Assembly: GCF_017813355.1 (NCBI RefSeq) | Contig: NZ_JAGIYZ010000011.1 | Span: 1 to 64,000 of the forward strand | From: Roseomonas nitratireducens | GTDB lineage: Bacteria; Pseudomonadota; Alphaproteobacteria; Acetobacterales; Acetobacteraceae | Reading direction: 5' to 3' | Length of the DNA: 64,000 nucleotides | Shown: positions 23,824 to 32,552 of the stretch, piece after piece | Position numbering within the stretch: the first letter of the stretch is position 1 | Layout: each line of letters starts with the position of its first letter | Notes under the pieces: generated by a model | Databases searched by the model: none | Told to the model about the DNA's origin: nothing | The model's input: the letters and a program-made list of their open reading frames with translations, nothing else | Made by a program: the position numbers and the translations under genes

Positions 23824-24690
23824 ATGTTCCTGCGGCTTCTTGTCATCTTCTCCCTGGTGCTGAGCGCCACCGGCCTCGGCATCCTGGGCCTGCAGCTCAT
23901 GCAGCCGGCCGGCCAGCCCCAGCAGGTGGTGCGCGTGGAAGCGCCCCCCTCCGTCGCCCCCGTTCCGCGGGTGCGCATGGTGGTCGCGGCCAGGCCGCTG
24001 TCCATCGGCACGCTGCTGAAGGACGACGACCTGCGCGAGATGGAGATCCCCGGCGACGCGGTGCCCGAGGGCGCCTTCGTCGGCGGCGGCGAAGCGCTCG
24101 CCGAGCTGCGCGGCGCGCTGCTGCGCCGCTTCGTCGACCCGAACACGCCGATCATCCGCACCGACGTGCTGCGCCCGCGGGACCGCGGCTTCCTTGCCGC
24201 GGTGCTGCGGCCCGGCACGCGCGCCATCTCGATCGGCGTCGATGTCGTCACCGGCGCCTCCGGCCTGATCTGGCCGGGCGACGAGGTGGACCTGATCCTG
24301 ACCCAGAACCTGCAGTCCGGCGGCCAAGAATCGCCTGGACGGCGAGTCGTCGGCGAGACCATCCTGTCGGCAGTCCGGGTGATTGCGGTGGACCAGCAGA
24401 TCAGCCATAGCGGCACGGATGCTACGGCGGGACGTGTCGTTGCCCGCACCGTGACGCTCGAAGTGACGCCCGAACAGGCGGAACGGGTGGCGGTCGCGAT
24501 GCAGCTCGGTCGCATCTCGCTGGTTGTGCGTTCGATCGAGGGCGTGCCCGAGGCCTCCGCGCCCCGGCCGTCCCTCGTGTTCGGTTCGGATGTCTCGTCG
24601 GCCCTGACGGGCCCCCAGGCACCCACGCCGGCGGCGCCGCGCATGCGCATCATCCAGGGCGGGTCGCAGCAGGAGGTTACGTTTCGATGA
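23824..24690 (+). CDS. cpaB: Flp pilus assembly protein CpaB/RcpC
   Basis: This 288-residue protein has a signal/anchor (FLRLLVIFSLVLSATGLGILGLQLM), then a SAF-type domain (RVRMVVAARPLSIGTLLKDDDLREMEIP) and the RcpC/CpaB domain (LRPGTRAISIGVDVVTGASGLIWPGDEVDLIL). CpaB acts in the periplasm with the secretin. A normal C-terminal extension with Ala/Pro follows. Its stop overlaps the cpaC start by ATGA. Confidence 0.9.
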   Translation: MFLRLLVIFSLVLSATGLGILGLQLMQPAGQPQQVVRVEAPPSVAPVPRVRMVVAARPLSIGTLLKDDDLREMEIPGDAVPEGAFVGGGEALAELRGALLRRFVDPNTPIIRTDVLRPRDRGFLAAVLRPGTRAISIGVDVVTGASGLIWPGDEVDLILTQNLQSGGQESPGRRVVGETILSAVRVIAVDQQISHSGTDATAGRVVARTVTLEVTPEQAERVAVAMQLGRISLVVRSIEGVPEASAPRPSLVFGSDVSSALTGPQAPTPAAPRMRIIQGGSQQEVTFR

Positions 24691-26933
24691 TGCTGGTGCG
24701 CTTCACCGGGGAGAACGGCTCCCGCCCCCTGCGGGCAGGGACGGCCAACCCCGGACGGCTTCTCCTGTTGGCGGCGGTCTCGGCCTTCCCCCTTCTGGCC
24801 CTGTCCGCCGAGCCGGCGCGGAGCGCGGCGGCGGCTGATCCCGCCGCCGCCTCCGATGCGCCGGCCGTCGGCGTCCGCGTCGGCAGCCACCCGGGCTATG
24901 GCCGCGTCGTCTTCGACTGGAGCGCGCGCACCGACTACCAGGCCACGGTCGAGGGCGACACGCTCGTCCTCCGCTTCGCCGAGCCGGGCCGGCCCATGGT
25001 CGGCGCGGTCTCCGCCCCGCCGCGCAACGTGCTGGGCCTTGCCGCGACGGGCGGCGAGGTGCGGATCGCGGCGCGCGAAGGCGCCCGCTTCCGGCATTTC
25101 CACCACGGGCCGAAGCTCGTGGTCGACATCCTCGACCCCGGCGCGCCGGCGGCCATGGCGGCCGCCCCCCGGTCCGTCGCGACGGTCCCGACCGCCCTGG
25201 CCGAAGGCGCGCCGAGCACCGAGAACGTGCTGAGCGACCTTGCCGCCGCGACCCGGCTGCCCGCCCCGGCCGCCCCGGGCGCGGCGATGGCGCGGCTGGC
25301 GAGCACCTCGCCGATCGTGCCGTCCGCCCCGGCGAACGTGCTGGTGCCGGATGCGCTGGGCGCCCCGGCTTCGCGCGGCGTCCAGACCGTGCAGGCGCAG
25401 CAACTGCCCCCGACCCGCCCGCCGGCCTTCACCGTGCCGCTGCAGGCGCCGGGGACGACCTTCATCCCGCAGGCCCAGGCGCAGGGCTTCCCGCAGCAGG
25501 CCCCGCAGGTGCCGCAGGTCCCCGGCATGCCGCAGGTGTCGGCGCCCGCGCCGGGTGCGACGCTGACGCGCCCGCTGGTGCTCGAGCAGGGATCCGGCCG
25601 GTTGGTCGAACTGCCGGCGGCCGCGCTCACGGTGCTGGTCGCCGACCCGCGCATCGCGCGCGTGCAGCCGGCATCGCCCACCAGCCTCTTCATCATGGGC
25701 GTCAATCCGGGCCGGACGAACCTGATCGCGACGCGCGAGGACGGATCGCTGGTCGCGGAATTCGACATCAGCGTGCAGTCGAGCGCGGCCGGCGCGGCGC
25801 AGGTCGCCCCGGTCGGCGCCGCGGCCGCGATGCCCGCGGTCACCGCCGGCCAGGTGCAGAGCATGATCCGCCGCACGGTGCGCGGCGGGCAGAATGTGCG
25901 CGTGACCATGACCAACCGCGGCCCGATCGTGCTGTCGGGCATGGTGCCGACCGCCGCCGACGCCTCGCGCGCCGAGGCGGTGGCCAAGGGCATGGCCGGC
26001 GAGGGGCGGGAGGTGCTGAACAACCTCACCCTGCTGTCCGGCATCCAGGTGAACCTGCGCGTGCGGGTCGCCGAGATCTCCCGCGAAGTGACGCGCGACC
26101 TCGGCTTCAACTGGCTCGCGGCCTTCAACGACGGCACCTGGCAGCTCGGGCTGCGCACGGGCGGGGGCGTGGTGGGCAGCGTGATCGGGGCGATCACCGG
26201 CGCAGGCACGAGCACGGGCGGCCTGGTCGGCGCCAGCTTCAGAAGCGGCAATTTCGACATCAACAGCATCGTCGACGCGCTGGCGCAGGACCGCCTGATC
26301 ACCATCCTCGCCGAGCCGAACCTCACGGCGCAGTCGGGCGAGATGGCCTCCTTCCTCGCGGGCGGCGAGTTCCCGGTCCCGGTCGCGGCCTCGGGCAACT
26401 CGAACGCGCTGACGGTGGAGTTCAAGCAGTTCGGCGTCAGCCTCGCCTTCGTGCCGACCGTGCTCAGCCCCGAGCGGCTGAACATGCGCGTCCGCCCGGA
26501 AGTCAGCGAATTGTCCGAGGCGAATTCGGTGGTCTTCCCCGTCGCCGGCGGCACGGTGCGCGTCCCGGGCCTGTCGGTCCGCCGCGCGGAGACGACGATC
26601 GAGGTCGGCTCGGGCCAGAGCTTCGCGATCGCGGGCCTGCTGAGCCGCAACTCCTCGATCAACAACAGCGGCATCACCGGCCTCGGCGACATCCCGGTGC
26701 TGGGCACGCTGTTCCGCTCCGACCGGTTCCGCCGCAACGAGACGGAGCTTGTGATCATCATCACGCCCTATCTCGTCCGGCCGGTGTCCGACCCCTCGGC
26801 GCTCGGGACGCCGCTCGACACCTTCCGGCCGGCGACGGATCTCGAGCGCGTGCTGATGCGCCGCCAGACCGGATCGCAGCCGCCCTATCGCCAGATCAGG
26901 CCGCCCGCGGCGGCCGGGTTCATCGTGGAGTGA
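24687..26933 (+). CDS. cpaC: Tad secretin CpaC/RcpA with N-terminal AMIN-like extension
   Basis: The 748-residue protein is much longer than usual CpaC (about 450-550). After a signal peptide (about residues 24-45), residues 61-156 (YGRVVFDWSARTDYQ...KLVVDILDP) look like an AMIN-type domain, which binds envelope polymers in other secretins. A Pro/Ala/Gln-rich linker follows to about 290. Then come the pilus N-terminal region (ELPAAALTVLVADPRIARVQP), a BON-like segment and the secretin channel (NLRVRVAEISREVTRDLGFNW ... ITGLGDIPVLGTLFRSDRF ... ELVIIITPYLVRP). It forms the outer-membrane pore for the pilus. TGATG couples it to the next gene. Confidence 0.9.
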   Translation: MMLVRFTGENGSRPLRAGTANPGRLLLLAAVSAFPLLALSAEPARSAAAADPAAASDAPAVGVRVGSHPGYGRVVFDWSARTDYQATVEGDTLVLRFAEPGRPMVGAVSAPPRNVLGLAATGGEVRIAAREGARFRHFHHGPKLVVDILDPGAPAAMAAAPRSVATVPTALAEGAPSTENVLSDLAAATRLPAPAAPGAAMARLASTSPIVPSAPANVLVPDALGAPASRGVQTVQAQQLPPTRPPAFTVPLQAPGTTFIPQAQAQGFPQQAPQVPQVPGMPQVSAPAPGATLTRPLVLEQGSGRLVELPAAALTVLVADPRIARVQPASPTSLFIMGVNPGRTNLIATREDGSLVAEFDISVQSSAAGAAQVAPVGAAAAMPAVTAGQVQSMIRRTVRGGQNVRVTMTNRGPIVLSGMVPTAADASRAEAVAKGMAGEGREVLNNLTLLSGIQVNLRVRVAEISREVTRDLGFNWLAAFNDGTWQLGLRTGGGVVGSVIGAITGAGTSTGGLVGASFRSGNFDINSIVDALAQDRLITILAEPNLTAQSGEMASFLAGGEFPVPVAASGNSNALTVEFKQFGVSLAFVPTVLSPERLNMRVRPEVSELSEANSVVFPVAGGTVRVPGLSVRRAETTIEVGSGQSFAIAGLLSRNSSINNSGITGLGDIPVLGTLFRSDRFRRNETELVIIITPYLVRPVSDPSALGTPLDTFRPATDLERVLMRRQTGSQPPYRQIRPPAAAGFIVE

Positions 26934-27268
26934 TGGCCATGCTTCGCCACCCCGCCCCCGTGCTTCTCGTCGCGCTCGGCCTCGCAGCCTGCGCCGACAC
27001 GGATTTCGACCGCCCGTACACCTGGCAGGCGGATGGGATCAACGATCGCAACCTCCGCGCCATGATTGTCGACCCGGCGCATCTCGACCGCGGCGTGGGT
27101 GCCGCGACGGATCGCGGCCAGCAGGGCGCGGCGGCTGTCCGTGCGCTCGAGGCCGGCGCGCGGCCCGCCCTGCCGGCGGGCCTGTCCGACATCGGCGGCA
27201 GCGGCGGCGGTGCCGCCGGCGTGTCGCAGGGCGGCGGTGGCGGGGGAGGGGGCGGCGGTGGGCGCTGA
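26933..27268 (+). CDS. Small lipoprotein in the cpaD position, Gly-rich tail
   Basis: This 111-residue protein has a lipoprotein signal (LVALGLAACAD, lipobox LAAC). Residues 22-90 begin DTDFDRPYTWQADGINDRNLRAMIVDPAHLDRG, which fits the first part of CpaD-like pilus lipoproteins (RPGTW...N..NL..M...P..L..G). The C-terminus is a Gly run. Full CpaD is about 200 residues, so this looks like a shortened version that keeps the N-terminal outer-membrane module. It lies between the secretin and cpaE, exactly where cpaD belongs. Confidence 0.75.
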   Translation: MAMLRHPAPVLLVALGLAACADTDFDRPYTWQADGINDRNLRAMIVDPAHLDRGVGAATDRGQQGAAAVRALEAGARPALPAGLSDIGGSGGGAAGVSQGGGGGGGGGGGR

Positions 27269-27272
27269 ACCT

Positions 27273-28490
27273 ATGGCGATGCGTGAAGTCCCCGACGCCC
27301 AGCGCGGCGGGGCGATCACCTCGGCGGACCGTCCGACGCTCACGGTCTTCGTCTCGGACGAGGCGAGCGAGGCCGCCATCCGTGGCGGCCTGGGCGACGT
27401 GCTCGGGATGCAGATCCGGCGCGGCACGGTCCGCACGGCGGTGAAGTCGCTCGAGAAGGAAGTGACGCCCCGCATCCTGATCGTGGACATCAGCGGCGTG
27501 GAGGATCCTTTCGCCGCGCTCGACGACCTTGCCTCGGTCTGCACGCCGGACGTTCGCGTTCTTGTCGTTGGCGAGAGGACCGAAATCGGATTCTACCGCG
27601 ACATTACCCGCAATATCGGCGTGCATGAATACCTGCACAAGCCGCTGACGCGTGACAATGTCGCGAGGCTGTTCGCCCCGCATGTCCAGGGCAGCAGCGA
27701 TGTCGGCCAGGACCGCGGCGGCCAGGTGACGGTGGTCTGCGGCGTGCACGGCGGCGTCGGCGCGACGACGCTCGCGGTCAACCTCGCCCTGCAACTCGAG
27801 GAAGCGACGCACAGCCACGTCGCCATCCTCGACCTGCATCTGCGCGGCGGGACGGCGGCGATGATGCTGGGCGCGCGCGTCACCTCGGGCCTGCGCATCG
27901 CGCTCGAGGAACCCGAGCGCGTCGACAGCCTCTTCCTCGACCGCGTGGCGGTGCCGATCGGCGAACGCGTCCGCCTGATCGCGGCCGAGGAGCCGATGGA
28001 GGCCGATACCTGCCCGACCGAGGAAGGCGTGCGCCGCGTGATCGACATGCTGCGCCAGCGCTTCAACCATGTCGTGGTCGACCTGCCGATGCCGCCCGGG
28101 CCGGTGGAGAAGCTGGTCCTGCAGCGCGCGCGGCACGTCGTGCTCGTGCTTGGGCCGGATGTCGCGAGCATCCGCGACACGGTCTCGACCCGGAAGCTCG
28201 TCTCGACGACCGGCGCGCCGGGCCGTGTCATGACCGTGCTGAACGGCGCGGGACGCCGCGGCTACCTGCCGGACAAGCTGGTGGCCGAGGGCATCGGCGC
28301 GGCACCCGAGGTCGTGATTCCCGACCTGCCGCGCCAACTGCCGCGTGCGGCCAATCTCGGCCGCCCGGCGCTGCGCGACAGCCCGCCGCTGCGGCGCGCG
28401 CTGTCCCAGCTCACGCAGGAGATCGCGGCCGTGCGCGCGGCGGAAAGGTCCCGCTCGCTGTTCGCGCGGCTTTTCGGACGCGGAGGCTGA
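27273..28490 (+). CDS. cpaE: Tad assembly ATPase CpaE/TadZ
   Basis: The 405-residue protein has an atypical receiver-like N-domain (about 22-138; VDISGVEDPF, KPLTRDNV) and a ParA/MinD-like P-loop. The Walker A is deviant, VHGGVGATTL at about 158-167, with Ala in place of the catalytic Lys-Thr pair, as in many TadZ proteins. DLHLRGGTAAMML and HVVVDLPMPP follow. TadZ proteins localise the pilus machine at the cell pole. ATG at 27273 or 27279 may be used; an upstream GTG is also in frame. Confidence 0.9.
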   Translation: MAMREVPDAQRGGAITSADRPTLTVFVSDEASEAAIRGGLGDVLGMQIRRGTVRTAVKSLEKEVTPRILIVDISGVEDPFAALDDLASVCTPDVRVLVVGERTEIGFYRDITRNIGVHEYLHKPLTRDNVARLFAPHVQGSSDVGQDRGGQVTVVCGVHGGVGATTLAVNLALQLEEATHSHVAILDLHLRGGTAAMMLGARVTSGLRIALEEPERVDSLFLDRVAVPIGERVRLIAAEEPMEADTCPTEEGVRRVIDMLRQRFNHVVVDLPMPPGPVEKLVLQRARHVVLVLGPDVASIRDTVSTRKLVSTTGAPGRVMTVLNGAGRRGYLPDKLVAEGIGAAPEVVIPDLPRQLPRAANLGRPALRDSPPLRRALSQLTQEIAAVRAAERSRSLFARLFGRGG

Positions 28491-28493
28491 ACC

Positions 28494-29861
28494 ATGCGAC
28501 CCTTCGGGCGACGGAGCGAGGGCACCTCGCAGCTCCCGGTGCCGATCTCGACCGATGGGATGGCGAGGTCGGTCAACCTTTCGGCCGCTGACATCGCGCT
28601 GTCGGACAGCGCGGAACTGGCGCGGCTGCGCACCCTGGTGCTCGAGCGGATCGACCCGGTCGTCGCGGGCGAATTGCCGCCGGCCGCGCTGCGCCAGCAG
28701 CTCGACGCCCTGGTGCATGAGCTCGCGAGCCGCGAGCGCATGGAGATCTCGGCGCGCGACCAGTCGCGCATCGCCGAGGAGATCGCGCGCGACATGGTGG
28801 GCTACGGCCCGCTCGAGCCGCTGCTGGCCGACGACACCATCAACGACATCATGGTGAACGGGCCGGACAACGTCTTCGTCGAAGTCCGCGGCAAGCTGAT
28901 CCGCACCAATGTGCGCTTCCGCTCCTCCGCCCAGGTCGCGGCCATCGCGCAGAAGATCGCTGCGACCGTCGGCCGGCGCGTCGATGAATCGAGCCCGCTG
29001 TGCGACGCGCGCCTGCTCGACGGCTCGCGCGTCAACATCGTCTTCCCCCCGCTCGCGCTCGACGGGCCCTGCATCTCGATCCGTAAGTTCGCCAAGAAGC
29101 GCTACGACCTCGGCTCGCTCGCCGCGAACGGGTCGATGTCCGCGCCGGTGCAGCGGATCCTCGAGATCGCGGCGCGCTGCCGGCTGAACGTGGTGATCTC
29201 GGGCGGCACGGGCTCGGGCAAGACCACCATGCTCAACGCCATGTCGCGGCTGATCGACCATGGCGAGCGCATCGTCACGATCGAGGACGCGGCCGAACTC
29301 CAGCTGCAGCAGCCCCATGTGGTGCGCCTCGAGACCCGGCACGCCAACCTCGAGGGCCGCGGCGAGATCACCGCGCGCGAGCTCGTGCGCAACGCGCTGC
29401 GCATGCGGCCCGACCGGATCATCGTCGGCGAGGTCCGCGGCCCCGAGGCCTTCGACATGCTGCAGGCCATGAACACGGGCCATGACGGGTCCTTCTGTAC
29501 CGTCCACGCCAACTCCTCCCGCGACGCGCTGACGCGTATCGAGAACATGGTGATGATGGGCCAGGCGACGCTGCCCTCGCGCGCCATCCGCACGCAGATC
29601 GCCGCGGCGGTCGACGTCATCGTGCAGATCGAGCGCATGCGCGACGGCGGCCGCCGCGTCTCCCAGGTCAGCGAGATCTGCGGCCTCGAAGGCGATGTCA
29701 TCACGATGAACGACATCTTCACCTTCCAGTACGAGGGCGAGAACGCGGACGGGCGCCTGCGCGGCTCCTGGGTCTCGCCCGGCATGCGCCCGGCCTTCGT
29801 CGAGCGGCTCAACTACTTCGGCATGCTCGACCCCTGGATGCGCGCGCTCCAGGAGGCCTGA
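28494..29861 (+). CDS. cpaF: Tad secretion ATPase CpaF/TadA
   Basis: The 455-residue type II/IV secretion ATPase powers pilus extension. Motifs: GYGPLEPLLADDTINDIMVNG, Walker A GGTGSGKTT at 237-245, Asp box ERIVTIEDAAELQLQQ, Walker B IIVGEVRGPEAFDML, and the His box TGHDGSFCTVHANS. Its C-terminus contains VDVIVQIERMRDGGRRV, typical of TadA. Three bases separate it from cpaE and two from tadB, so it is part of one operon. Confidence 0.95.
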   Translation: MRPFGRRSEGTSQLPVPISTDGMARSVNLSAADIALSDSAELARLRTLVLERIDPVVAGELPPAALRQQLDALVHELASRERMEISARDQSRIAEEIARDMVGYGPLEPLLADDTINDIMVNGPDNVFVEVRGKLIRTNVRFRSSAQVAAIAQKIAATVGRRVDESSPLCDARLLDGSRVNIVFPPLALDGPCISIRKFAKKRYDLGSLAANGSMSAPVQRILEIAARCRLNVVISGGTGSGKTTMLNAMSRLIDHGERIVTIEDAAELQLQQPHVVRLETRHANLEGRGEITARELVRNALRMRPDRIIVGEVRGPEAFDMLQAMNTGHDGSFCTVHANSSRDALTRIENMVMMGQATLPSRAIRTQIAAAVDVIVQIERMRDGGRRVSQVSEICGLEGDVITMNDIFTFQYEGENADGRLRGSWVSPGMRPAFVERLNYFGMLDPWMRALQEA

Positions 29862-29863
29862 AC

Positions 29864-30823
29864 ATGGACCAGACCCTCCTCCTCGGCGTCGGCGCCCTCC
29901 TGACCCTCGCGCTCGTCACGGGGATCGTGACGCTCGTGAAGACGGGGCAGGCGCGCCGCCTGAAGGAGAGGGTCTCGGTCGCCGGCGCGCTGGAGTCGCA
30001 GGCCGCGCTGCAATCGGGGCTTCCGAGCATCCGGCTGCAGACCAACGAGACGCAGCCGCTGGTCCAGCGCTTCCTTCGCCTGCTGCGTTTCAACCCGGAC
30101 CTGCCGCAGGAACAGGTCATCCCCTGGTGGCTGACCATCCTGCTCGGCGTGATCGCGGGCGCGCTCGGCGGCTACTACATCGGCTTCCTGATCGGCCGCT
30201 CGATGTCGGTGCCGCTCGGCATCGTGCTCGGCTTCTTCGCCATCCGCGGCCTGTTCGGCTGGCAGCACCAGCGCTACGTCGAATCGATGTTCGTCCAGAT
30301 CCCGGACGCGATCGGGATGATGGTCCGCGCGATCCGCGCCGGCCTTCCGGTGGGCGAGGCGATGCGCAGCGTCGCGGCCGAGATGACGGCTCCGCTGCGC
30401 GAGGAATTCGCGCGCATGCTGGGTGATGTCGCCGTCGGCCGGCCGGTCGACCAGGCGCTGATGCGGCTGTACAAGCGCACCGAGCTGCCGGAATTCTCCT
30501 TCCTCGCGGTCACGCTCGGCCTGCAGTCCCAGACCGGCGGCAATCTGGCCGAGACGCTCGAGAACCTCGCCGACATCGTCCGCAAGCGCGTCGCGCTCGC
30601 CAAGCGGGCCAAGGCGCTGGCGGCGGAAGCGCGCATGCAGGCCGGTATCCTGATGGTGCTGCCCTACATCGCCGCGCTGGCCATGTCGCAGATCCAGGAC
30701 TTCTACATCGAGAACTTCTTCTACAACCCGACCGGGCAGAAGCTGCTCATGGTCGGGCTCGGCTTCTCGGTGTTCGGCTACCTCGTGATCCGCTGGATGA
30801 TCAAGCGCGCGGGATCGGATTGA
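29864..30823 (+). CDS. tadB: Tad inner-membrane platform protein TadB
   Basis: The 319-residue T2SSF-domain membrane protein has an N-terminal helix (LLLGVGALLTLALVTGIVTLVK), a further pair around residues 88-128 and two C-terminal helices. The cytoplasmic F-domain reads QIPDAIGMMVRAIRAGLPVGEAMRSVAAEM...LGDVAVGRPVDQALMRLYKR, with the usual LPEFSFLAVTLGLQSQTGGNLAETLENLA. With TadC it forms the platform turned by CpaF. Confidence 0.93.
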   Translation: MDQTLLLGVGALLTLALVTGIVTLVKTGQARRLKERVSVAGALESQAALQSGLPSIRLQTNETQPLVQRFLRLLRFNPDLPQEQVIPWWLTILLGVIAGALGGYYIGFLIGRSMSVPLGIVLGFFAIRGLFGWQHQRYVESMFVQIPDAIGMMVRAIRAGLPVGEAMRSVAAEMTAPLREEFARMLGDVAVGRPVDQALMRLYKRTELPEFSFLAVTLGLQSQTGGNLAETLENLADIVRKRVALAKRAKALAAEARMQAGILMVLPYIAALAMSQIQDFYIENFFYNPTGQKLLMVGLGFSVFGYLVIRWMIKRAGSD

Positions 30824-30827
30824 GGCG

Positions 30828-31793
30828 ATGATCGACCAGATCCAGGGTTCCGGGCTGCTCGCCGTCCTTGCCGTCGGCGGCGCCATATTCTTCGCCATCC
30901 TCGCCGCCGTGCTGCTCGCGCGCGGGGCGGAGGACAAGGACATCTCGGGCCGCGTGCGCGGCCTGGTGCGCCCCGCGGCCGACCAGCCCTCCGCCGTCGC
31001 CGGCGCCGCCGGCGCGAGCGCGGCTGCGGCGCCCTTCCGCCGCCTGGGCGAGATGCTGCGCAACACCGCCATCGTGTCCGAGAAGGACATCGGCGACTTC
31101 CAGATGGCGATCGCCGCGGCGGGGCTCAATCCGCGCGCCGCGGTGCCGACCTTCATCGGCGTCAAGGCGGTGCTGATGGTGGCGCTGCCGGTGCTCGCCT
31201 ACGCCTACGCGCATGTGACGAACATGGGAGGGCCGCAGACCGCCTTCGTCGTCTTCGGCGGCATCTTCTTCTCGATCTTCGGGCCGAACTTCGTCCTGTC
31301 CTACCTGAAGGGCAAGCACCAGGAGAAGCTGCGCAAGGGCCTGCCGGACGCGCTCGACCTCCTTGTCGTCTGCGCCGAGGCGGGGCTCGGGATCGAGACC
31401 GCGCTCGACCGCGTCGCTCGGGAGATCGAGAACAGCAACCGCCCGCTCGCCATCGCCTTCCTCGTGCTGGTGCAGGAGCTGCGCATGCTGCCCGACCGCC
31501 GGCAGGCGCTGGAGCGCTTCGCCGAGCGTTCGGAATTCGACGGCTTCAAGCGTCTGGGCGGGACCCTGTCCCAGACCCTGAAGTACGGCACGCCGCTGGC
31601 CCAGGCCCTGCGGGTGCTGGCGGCCGAGATGCGCCAGGACCGCATGCTGCGGATCGAGGAGAAGGCGATCCGCCTGCCGGCGCTCTTGGTGATTCCGCTG
31701 ATTCTCTTCATCATGCCGGCGGTCTTCATCGCCCTGGTCGGCCCTTCGGTGCTCGAACTCGGCAAGGGCCTCCTCTCCGGCATGGACCAGTGA
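30828..31793 (+). CDS. tadC: Tad inner-membrane platform protein TadC
   Basis: The 321-residue protein is the second T2SSF platform subunit. It has an N-terminal helix, a pair around residues 105-155 and the F-domain core (GLPDALDLLVVCAEAGLGIETALDRVAREI...FKRLGGTLSQTLKYGTPLAQALRVLAAEMRQDR), ending in a long hydrophobic helix (LPALLVIPLILFIMPAVFIALVGP). It follows tadB by four bases and its stop overlaps the tadD ATG. Confidence 0.93.
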   Translation: MIDQIQGSGLLAVLAVGGAIFFAILAAVLLARGAEDKDISGRVRGLVRPAADQPSAVAGAAGASAAAAPFRRLGEMLRNTAIVSEKDIGDFQMAIAAAGLNPRAAVPTFIGVKAVLMVALPVLAYAYAHVTNMGGPQTAFVVFGGIFFSIFGPNFVLSYLKGKHQEKLRKGLPDALDLLVVCAEAGLGIETALDRVAREIENSNRPLAIAFLVLVQELRMLPDRRQALERFAERSEFDGFKRLGGTLSQTLKYGTPLAQALRVLAAEMRQDRMLRIEEKAIRLPALLVIPLILFIMPAVFIALVGPSVLELGKGLLSGMDQ

Positions 31794-32545
31794 TGCGCAG
31801 CCCTTCAGCCCTGCTTCTCGCCCTTGCCCTCGGCGCTTGCGCGAACAGCGATGCGCCGCGCGACCCCGACACCGCCTCCCGCCTGCGCGTCGCCAGCACG
31901 GCGGAGTCGCAGGGGCAGATGGACGTGGCCCTGTCGATGTACGGCGCCGCCGCGGCGCGGGACCCGAACAATCCCGAGGTGCAGGCCCGCTTCGCCGGCG
32001 CCCTCATGCGCTCGGGCAACATGCGCCAGGCCGAGCAGGTGCTCGCCGCGGCGGTGGAACGTTCTCCCAACGCCCGGCCGCTGATGGTCACGCTCGGCCG
32101 GCTCCGCCTGCGCAACGGCGCGGCGGGGGAGGCGCTCGGCCTGTTCGACCGCGTGCTCGCCTCCGAACCGCGCAACGTCGACGCGCTCGACGGCCGCGGC
32201 GTCGCGCTCGACCTGATGGGCCGGCATCCGGAAGCGCAGGAGGCCTATCGCCGCGCCCAGGCGGTCGATCCCGACCGGATCTCGGTCGCCAACAACCTCG
32301 GCCTGTCGCTGCTGCTCGACGGCCGTCCGGACGAAGCCCGCGCGGTGCTCGAGCCGCTGGCCCGCCGGTCGGACGCGCCGCAGCGCGTCACCGCCAATTA
32401 CGGCATCTCGCTCGCCGCCACGGGCGACGTCGCCGCGGCGCGCAACGTGCTCGGCGAGGAAGGCGGCGACGTCCGCGCCCTCGGCGAGAGCTTCCGCACG
32501 AACCGCCAGGTCATCGAGGTCACGCCCGGCGACGGGCGCAGCTGA
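31793..32545 (+). CDS. tadD: TPR lipoprotein TadD
   Basis: The 250-residue protein has a lipoprotein signal (SALLLALALGAC) and about five TPR-like repeats from residue 30 (for example GQMDVALSMYGAAAARDPNNPEVQ and GRHPEAQEAYRRAQAVDPDRI). TadD is an outer-membrane pilotin-like partner that helps secretin assembly. A GTG three bases upstream is also possible. The start overlaps the tadC stop. Length and place in the operon match other Tad loci. Confidence 0.9.
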   Translation: MRSPSALLLALALGACANSDAPRDPDTASRLRVASTAESQGQMDVALSMYGAAAARDPNNPEVQARFAGALMRSGNMRQAEQVLAAAVERSPNARPLMVTLGRLRLRNGAAGEALGLFDRVLASEPRNVDALDGRGVALDLMGRHPEAQEAYRRAQAVDPDRISVANNLGLSLLLDGRPDEARAVLEPLARRSDAPQRVTANYGISLAATGDVAAARNVLGEEGGDVRALGESFRTNRQVIEVTPGDGRS

Positions 32546-32552
32546 CCCTCCC

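Noticed and set aside
27230-27268. G-rich tract in the CpaD-like lipoprotein gene as a phase-variable repeat
   Set aside because: The longest uninterrupted G runs are only about five bases, broken by A and C, so slippage is not expected to be strong.
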